A stretch of DNA of 12,805 nt from an uncultured Prevotella sp. GTDB taxonomy: Bacteria; Bacteroidota; Bacteroidia; Bacteroidales; Bacteroidaceae. The notes beneath the pieces are model-generated. The model was not told the origin of the DNA, ran no database searches, and saw only the letters and a list, made by a program, of their open reading frames with translations. The translations under genes were made by a program, and so were the position numbers. The DNA lies in NCBI GenBank assembly GCA_934215545.1, contig CAKQAD010000034.1, positions 1-12,805 of the forward strand. The letters are read 5' to 3'. Below are positions 8,295 to 12,805 of the stretch, piece by piece. The number at the start of each line of letters is the position of its first letter. The first letter of the stretch is position 1.

Positions 8295-8369
8295 AAGACA
8301 TTGAACGCTACAACACACTTTATAACCGATTGCTGCATTAGAGCATAATTAGACTATCGGATAATAAAA

Positions 8370-8401
8370 AAGCTCCAAATCTGTCGTAGGATTTGGAGCT
8401 T
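8370..8401. terminator. Bidirectional terminator between convergent units
   Basis: Perfect 12-bp stem AAGCTCCAAATC (8370-8381) with GATTTGGAGCTT (8390-8401), 8-nt loop. On the minus strand the stem is followed by a run of U residues (A tract 8365-8370 on plus), a classic terminator for the cvfB-side transcript. On the plus strand it is followed by TATATTTTGT, a poorer U tract that could still end the regulator transcript. The remaining sequence between 8295 and 8468 shows nothing else. Confidence 0.85.
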
Positions 8402-8468
8402 ATATTTTGTATTATTGCAATGCCTTACCACATAAACCCGCAAGGAAACATTACAAAACGCACTTTGA

Positions 8469-9299
8469 TTAAAGCAGTTTTAAGCCTTCGGGGCTTATGG
8501 CTATAAGGCGCTTTTTATACAGGTCGCCAATGGCTTTCTTAAACACCTTCTTGCTGACATGAAACTCGCGCTTGATGTCTTCAGCATCGCTCTTGTCGCC
8601 ATAACGACACACACCGCCATGCTGTTGCAGATAGTCAAGGAGTTCGTCGGAGAAATCGAGGGTCTGACGGCGACCGGTGGGCTGCAGCGTTACATCTACC
8701 TTGCCATCAGGACGCACAGTGCCAATGTAGCCTTTCAAGCGGTCGCCGGTATGCACATAGCGGAACACCTGGTCTTCATATACAAGACCGGGGTAGCAGT
8801 TGTCGATAATCACCTTAAAGCCCATATCGGTCTTCTGCCACACCAGCAGGTCAACCTCCTGACCATTGTTGTAGAAGGGATGGCGCTCAGCAAAATACTT
8901 CTCTATCTTTGCAGTGGCCATGATTCTATACGACTCCTCGTCGATGTGCACATACACTATGTATTTCTCGCCTATCTCCATGCGCTTCTTCTGCTCGCGG
9001 AACGGGCAGAAAAGGTCTTTCATCAGGCCCCAGTTAAGAAAGGCACCATACTCGTTTACCCACGACACTTCAAGATATGCAAAGTCGCCTACCTTGCATA
9101 ATGGGTGCTCGGTGGTGGCAACAGGGCGCTCGTCCTGGTCGAGATAGATAAACACTTCAAGCTCATCGCCAGGCTTCACGCCTTCTGGGACATAGCGCTT
9201 GGGCAACAATATCTCGCCCTCATCGCCTCCGTCAAGATAGAGTCCGAAGTCCACCTCTTTCACGATGGTCATATTATTATAATCACCAAGTTTTATCAT
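8469..9299 (-). CDS. cvfB: CvfB/YitL-type S1 RNA-binding protein
   Basis: Predicted cytosolic RNA-binding protein of 276 residues, near the family length of about 280-300. It shows the CvfB order: a first S1-like domain (GDYNNMTIVKEVDFGLYLDG, with GEILLPKRYVPEG), a second (KVGDFAYLEVSWVNEYGAFLNWG then DLFCPFREQ), a third of S1 type (about 140-215, GFKVIIDNCYPGLVYEDQVFR), and a C-terminal winged helix (about 218-276; YGDKSDAEDIKREFHVSKKVFKKAIGDLYKKRLI in outline). In Staphylococcus aureus CvfB affects expression of virulence genes, and the fold is known from a pneumococcal homologue; the role in Bacteroidota is not established. The gene is last of three co-directional genes, 21 bp after lolD, and ends at the bidirectional terminator. 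A second in-frame ATG nine codons in is possible but would cut the first strand of the S1 domain. Confidence 0.88.
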   Translation of the reverse strand: MIKLGDYNNMTIVKEVDFGLYLDGGDEGEILLPKRYVPEGVKPGDELEVFIYLDQDERPVATTEHPLCKVGDFAYLEVSWVNEYGAFLNWGLMKDLFCPFREQKKRMEIGEKYIVYVHIDEESYRIMATAKIEKYFAERHPFYNNGQEVDLLVWQKTDMGFKVIIDNCYPGLVYEDQVFRYVHTGDRLKGYIGTVRPDGKVDVTLQPTGRRQTLDFSDELLDYLQQHGGVCRYGDKSDAEDIKREFHVSKKVFKKAIGDLYKKRLIAISPEGLKLL

Positions 9300-9320
9300 A
9301 GCGTTATTATTGTTTTGTTT

Positions 9321-10001
9321 TTATTCTTGAGTTTGTTCATTGTTGCTGCTACCTATCAGCATGCCGTCTTGCATCTCTATAGTCCTGTCGGTGATGCTCG
9401 CCAAGTGCTCGTCGTGAGTAACGATGACAAAGGTCTGTCCGAACTTGTCGCGCAGGTCGAAGAACAACTGGTGTAGCTCGGCCTTGTTCTTGGAGTCGAG
9501 CGAACCTGATGGCTCATCAGCAAACACCACAGCCGGATTGTTCATAAGAGCACGAGCCACTGCCACACGCTGCTTCTCGCCACCCGACAGTTCGTTGGGT
9601 TTGTGCTGGGCACGGTCTTGCAGGTTCATGAACTCAAGGAGTTCCATGGCACGCTGGCGCGCCTCGCCATTGGACATACCGGCTATATAGGCGGGTATCA
9701 TCACATTCTCAAGAGCGGTAAACTCTGGCAGAAGCTGATGAAACTGGAATACAAAACCTATATGTTTGTTGCGAAAATCGCTTAGTTTCTTCTTGCTGAG
9801 GGCGCTCACATCAACACCATCAATAACAATACTGCCGGTGTCAGGTTTGTCGAGGGTGCCCATGATCTGCAGCAGGGTGGTCTTGCCGGCACCACTCGGA
9901 CCAACAATGCTCACCACCTCGCCCTTGTCGATGTGAAGGTCGATGCCCTTAAGCACCTGCAACGAGCCAAAGCTCTTGGTTATATTCTTTATATCTATCA
10001 T
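9321..10001 (-). CDS. lolD: ABC transporter ATP-binding protein, LolD-type
   Basis: Cytoplasmic ATPase subunit, 226 residues, a single nucleotide-binding domain. Walker [10 protein letters not shown] starts at residue 34, the Q-loop is in [17 protein letters not shown], the ABC signature LSGGEKQR starts at 138, Walker [13 protein letters not shown] includes Asp162-Glu163, and the H-loop is VTHDEHLA. The [16 protein letters not shown] segment and overall length match the LolD/MacB group. LolD drives LolCE, which pulls lipoproteins from the inner membrane for transfer to the outer membrane. No LolC/LolE permease gene lies in the window, so its partner is encoded elsewhere; MacB-like or FtsE-like roles cannot be excluded. 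It is 38 bp after the antiporter gene and 21 bp before cvfB, consistent with one transcript. DEPSGSLD instead of the commoner DEPTGNLD is, from memory, usual in this phylum. Confidence 0.88.
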   Translation of the reverse strand: MIDIKNITKSFGSLQVLKGIDLHIDKGEVVSIVGPSGAGKTTLLQIMGTLDKPDTGSIVIDGVDVSALSKKKLSDFRNKHIGFVFQFHQLLPEFTALENVMIPAYIAGMSNGEARQRAMELLEFMNLQDRAQHKPNELSGGEKQRVAVARALMNNPAVVFADEPSGSLDSKNKAELHQLFFDLRDKFGQTFVIVTHDEHLASITDRTIEMQDGMLIGSSNNEQTQE

Positions 10002-10039
10002 ATCGTAGATGTTGTTTTTATTTTATTACTTTATTCGAG

Positions 10040-12184
10040 CTAATGCCTATCGGCATCGGCTGCCTTAAAACGCTTACGCATCCACTTCGATATCGACTCG
10101 TAAGCACTCTGATCCTCAGTGTGCTGTGGCTGAGCGAATGTCATCTCGTCCATCGCATCGCCGTGCTGGTCGGGGAAGATTATCATGATGTTAGAACCCG
10201 AGAAGTTGGCCTTTATCTCTTCCGGAAGATGCTCTATGGCGTTCTTGTAAGACACTGTGCCCTTGCGAGCTGCCACAACCACAAACAGATGATCGGCAGC
10301 AATGGTAGATGCCAACTGTGGCAACTCTGCCCAATGTGCCATAAACGTAGACGAGGCACGCATGGAGGGATGTTTCTCTTTGATATATTGCTCTATTATG
10401 GGAAGCACATCATGACGACCGAAGAATTCGGTGTGGCACTCAAGATTGCTGGCAAGACGACAAAGACGCTCTAACCAACGGAAAAAGCCTGGCTCAAACT
10501 GGGCGCGCGATGGCACTACTACCTCTATGCGACGAATAGTGGCAAGGGGCTGCTGAAGACGCGCCATGATAATCTGAGAGTTCAAACCATTGAACAGACT
10601 TTGATGAAATTCGCCCCAGAACTTCGACGACACCTCGTGATGCATGTGCATGCCTATGAGCACTTCAGAGGCTCTAAACTCCTTAAAGGCGTGACGAATG
10701 CCATTGGCTATGTTGGCTGCCACACGCACCTGGGTGGGCATGGCGATATCGGCAGAGGCAGCATACTGTTGCATGCGCTCAAGTAGCTGACCACCCTGCT
10801 CCATCTTGCGCTTCATATCATCGTCGTCATACACCACATTCAATCCCACAAGACCAGTGGTCTTCTTGCTATTGCGCATCAGCATGGCAAGATTTACAAG
10901 ACGTTGGGCATATTCGGGATATTTCATCGGGATGAGTATCTTTTCCTCCACACCCTTGTCGTCGTCTTCATTGGGCATTTCACTATCGCGCAGCGTTATC
11001 TGCTGGGCAGCTCGCTCGGTGACAATAGTGGAGATGATGCAGGTGAATAATATCATCACCACAACACTATTGAGCATGTCGTCGGTAACAAGGGGCGTGC
11101 CGTCAGGGAGTGTTAGGCGCATACCGATCATTATCATGGCAATAGTGCCAGCTGCATGGGCAGAGGTAAGACCAAACATCATATTGCCTGAGGAGGCGGG
11201 CAACTTAAACAAACGGGCTGTGGCATAGGCGGCAGCGGCCTTACCCAAAGTGCCGAAAGTGGCTACCACTAACAATATGCTTATAATGCCACCACCCATA
11301 AAAAGCAAGCGCACATTAATAAGCATGCCTACGCCTATAAGAAAATAAGGTATGAAGAGGGCATTGCCAATAAACTCTATCCTATTCATCAAAGGCGACA
11401 CATGGGGTATGAAGCGGTTCATTATCAAGCCAGAGAGGAAAGCACCGAAAATGCCTTCTAAGCCTATCGCCTCACTCATGGCTGCACTCATAAACAGTAT
11501 AGCCATAACAAAGATGAACTGCATCACTGCATCGCTGTATCTACGCAAGAAGCAACGTGCCAAACGGGGTATCAACAGCGACATGACAAGGCAATAGCCC
11601 ACGAACTTTCCAATGAAGAGAAGCCAAAAACCTACACCTGTTTCACCCTGATACGATGCCACTACTGCAGCAAGGGTTACAAGGGCCATCAGCAAAGATA
11701 TCATCGATGAGCCTACCGACAGCGTTACACTGGGCTTGCGTTGCAATCCGTAACGCCCCACAATAGGATAAGCTATCAATGTGTTCGATGCCATAATACA
11801 ACCTAATAATAGCGAGGCAAAGACACTGAAGTTTAGAAGTGTGCGGCAGGCAGCAAAGGTGAACAAAAACGGTAGGGAGAAGGTAAGCAAACCGAACACT
11901 CCAAAACGATTTTTGTTGCGTTTAACTCCTTCCATATCCATCTCAAGAGAGGCAAGAAACATTATGTAGTATAAACCGACCTTGCCAAAAAGCTCAAAAG
12001 AATCGTCACGAACCAAAATGTTAAAGCCATACTTGCCCACTGCAACACCTGCCAACACCATACCAATGATGTGGGGAATACGCAACTTACCCATAATGAT
12101 AGGTGCAAACAAAATAATAAGGAGCACCACAAAAAATATCAATGTAGGGTCGGTTATCGGGAAGTAGCTGGCTATATTGGTCAT
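10040..12184 (-). CDS. CPA2-type cation/proton antiporter with C-terminal Usp-like domain
   Basis: Inner-membrane protein of 714 residues. Residues about 12-395 hold 12-13 hydrophobic spans of the Na+/H+ exchanger (PF00999, Kef/CPA2) fold, with landmarks LRIPHIIGMVLAGVAVG, ASNTLIAYPIVGRYGLQ, GLEGIFGAFLSGLIMNRFIP and NALFIPYFLIGVGMLI. Residues about 414-714 are cytoplasmic. They start with KILIPMKYPE, typical of a universal-stress-protein-like fold, and a second similar half starts near 550 (IRRIEVVVPSR), so the tail looks like a tandem Usp-type regulatory module. The family exchanges Na+ or K+ for H+. Oddly, the span VTLSVGSSMISLLMALVTLA has Leu164 where I recall an aspartate in related proteins, so transport activity is uncertain. 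The ATG at 12184 follows a TATCTTTG box by about 25 nt. The gene is first of three on this strand. Confidence 0.88.
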   Translation of the reverse strand: MTNIASYFPITDPTLIFFVVLLIILFAPIIMGKLRIPHIIGMVLAGVAVGKYGFNILVRDDSFELFGKVGLYYIMFLASLEMDMEGVKRNKNRFGVFGLLTFSLPFLFTFAACRTLLNFSVFASLLLGCIMASNTLIAYPIVGRYGLQRKPSVTLSVGSSMISLLMALVTLAAVVASYQGETGVGFWLLFIGKFVGYCLVMSLLIPRLARCFLRRYSDAVMQFIFVMAILFMSAAMSEAIGLEGIFGAFLSGLIMNRFIPHVSPLMNRIEFIGNALFIPYFLIGVGMLINVRLLFMGGGIISILLVVATFGTLGKAAAAYATARLFKLPASSGNMMFGLTSAHAAGTIAMIMIGMRLTLPDGTPLVTDDMLNSVVVMILFTCIISTIVTERAAQQITLRDSEMPNEDDDKGVEEKILIPMKYPEYAQRLVNLAMLMRNSKKTTGLVGLNVVYDDDDMKRKMEQGGQLLERMQQYAASADIAMPTQVRVAANIANGIRHAFKEFRASEVLIGMHMHHEVSSKFWGEFHQSLFNGLNSQIIMARLQQPLATIRRIEVVVPSRAQFEPGFFRWLERLCRLASNLECHTEFFGRHDVLPIIEQYIKEKHPSMRASSTFMAHWAELPQLASTIAADHLFVVVAARKGTVSYKNAIEHLPEEIKANFSGSNIMIIFPDQHGDAMDEMTFAQPQHTEDQSAYESISKWMRKRFKAADADRH

Positions 12185-12207
12185 AGATGATGTCTTAAAT
12201 AACTATG

Positions 12208-12215
12208 CAAAGATA
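12208..12215 (-). promoter_or_regulatory. Proximal candidate promoter of the antiporter operon
   Basis: On the minus strand TATCTTTG matches TAnnTTTG. Transcription would start near 12201, leaving a short leader of about 17 nt before the ATG at 12184. There is no TTTG at the expected -33 position; a T-rich stretch lies just upstream instead. Confidence 0.6.
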
Positions 12216-12333
12216 CTGAAAAAAAACAAGACATTAGGTTTCAGTCACTACATAAATGGCACCCCTGACGCATCTTTTAAGCCAAATCCATAGTTAATCC
12301 ATATTGGGTAATAAACACAACAAAAAAAAGCCG

Positions 12334-12366
12334 CAAAGATACGACATTGCGCAAGCTATGCGCAAT
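12334..12366 (-). promoter_or_regulatory. Distal candidate promoter overlapped by a palindromic operator
   Basis: On the minus strand a -7 box TATCTTTG (plus 12334-12341) is preceded by the 21-bp palindrome ATTGCGCA-AGCTA-TGCGCAAT (plus 12346-12366, perfect 8-bp arms). The outer end of the palindrome supplies a TTG (plus 12363-12365) 21 nt from the -7 box, about the right place for a -33 element. A dimeric regulator bound there would cover the promoter. Transcription would run toward the antiporter gene with a leader of about 145 nt. Confidence 0.5.
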
Positions 12367-12445
12367 CATTTTATCAGCAATAAACAGTGTTACAACATGA
12401 AAAACTTTATAAAATAACCCTCCATACCTATACATTCCCGTAAGG

Positions 12446-12557
12446 CTGACACTTCACTGATACATTACTGCCACTTAAACCAACTATTCAGACAAAGTAC
12501 CAGTCAGAGCACACTGAAACTCAACACAATACACATGGCTGACACTTCTGACACTTC
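12446..12557. repeat. Short direct repeats CTGACACTTC
   Basis: Three copies of CTGACACTTC at 12446-12455, 12539-12548 and 12548-12557. The first two extend to GGCTGACACTTC, and the last two overlap by one base, giving a 9-bp tandem period. No function can be assigned. Confidence 0.6.
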
Positions 12558-12728
12558 TCTTTATGTAAAAACCTCATATAGGGAAGTAAGAATCTATCCT
12601 TTCTGCTCTCGCTTAATCGGTTTTATTAGGTGGCACCTCAGCAATTAAATCAAAATCGGTTTGCACTATCTCTAACATTATCCGTTCATTACATGTTCGT
12701 ACAATTGCTTTCTCTGTCCGCAGGACAT

Positions 12729-12765
12729 AAAAAAAGGTCTCCAAAGTCGTTAGACCTTGAAGACC
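12729..12765 (-). terminator. Rho-independent terminator of the rRNA operon
   Basis: On the minus strand arms GGTCTTCAAGGTC (plus 12753-12765) and GACTTTGGAGACC (plus 12736-12748) pair over 13 bp with two G-U pairs and a 4-nt loop, followed by seven U residues (plus A tract 12729-12735). It lies about 12 nt after the 5S rRNA 3' end. Confidence 0.9.
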
Positions 12766-12776
12766 CTAAGTAAAGA

Positions 12777-12805
12777 AGGCAGCCACCTACTCTCCCGCAT
12801 TGCAT
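12777..12805 (-). rRNA. rrf: 5S rRNA, 3' end only
   Basis: On the minus strand the last visible bases include ATGCGGGAGAGTAGGTGGCTGCC, which matches the conserved 3' part of bacterial 5S rRNA (helix IV/V region with GCGGGAGAGTAGG, and the 3' strand of helix I). The rest of the 5S and presumably the 23S and 16S genes lie beyond the right edge. The exact 3' end is uncertain by a few bases. Confidence 0.85.

Larger units (their letters stand above)
12216..12728. other. Gene-free region between the rRNA operon end and the antiporter operon
   Basis: About 510 bp with no frame I would call a gene. It holds a second TATCTTTG box with an adjoining palindrome (12334-12366) and a short direct repeat (12446-12557), both listed separately. 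The stretch 12560-12728 shows nothing I recognise. Confidence 0.6.

Noticed and set aside
12320..12366. Hairpin plus T tract on the minus strand near 12322-12330 as a terminator
   Set aside because: The stem that directly precedes the T tract is only about 5 bp (CGCAA/TTGCG) with a long loop and a following mismatch. The promoter/operator reading fits better, and the rRNA operon already has a strong terminator at 12729-12765.

Overview
The window looks like ordinary chromosome from a member of the Bacteroidota, most likely Prevotellaceae (Prevotella/Segatella-like). The evidence is repeated TAnnTTTG promoter boxes, A-rich leaders without clear Shine-Dalgarno sequences, a Gly/Tyr/Gln/Arg-rich extension on an RluB-type pseudouridine synthase, a TPR-containing LytS-like kinase paired with a LytTR regulator, and the protein sequences themselves. 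Genus is an inference from recollection; no database was searched.

Layout, left to right. A tRNA-Val(UAC) on the minus strand is cut by the left edge and has a textbook Bacteroidota promoter. It is followed by about 880 bp of AT-rich DNA with no convincing gene but with a 22-bp tandem repeat. Three plus-strand housekeeping genes follow: purB (adenylosuccinate lyase), an rluB-like pseudouridine synthase with a long low-complexity N-terminus, and asnS (asparaginyl-tRNA synthetase), closed by a strong terminator. Next comes a self-contained plus-strand signalling pair with its own promoter: a lipobox-bearing TPR sensor histidine kinase and a LytTR response regulator. A hairpin that can act in both directions separates this pair from the convergent minus-strand genes.

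On the minus strand (transcribed right to left) lie a CPA2-type cation/proton antiporter with a C-terminal cytoplasmic domain, a LolD-type ABC ATPase, and a CvfB-type S1 RNA-binding protein. They are spaced 38 and 21 bp apart and are probably one transcript. Upstream are two candidate promoters, the distal one overlapping an 8-bp-arm palindrome. The right edge holds the last about 29 nt of a 5S rRNA and the terminator of its rRNA operon, also on the minus strand.

I see no CRISPR array, transposase, phage gene, toxin-antitoxin pair or defence system, and I do not claim a new system. The points most worth a second look are the apparent loss of a membrane-embedded acidic residue in the antiporter, the repetitive RGG/GYQ-like extension of the pseudouridine synthase, the lipoprotein-plus-transmembrane design of the TPR kinase, and the palindrome over a promoter upstream of the antiporter.
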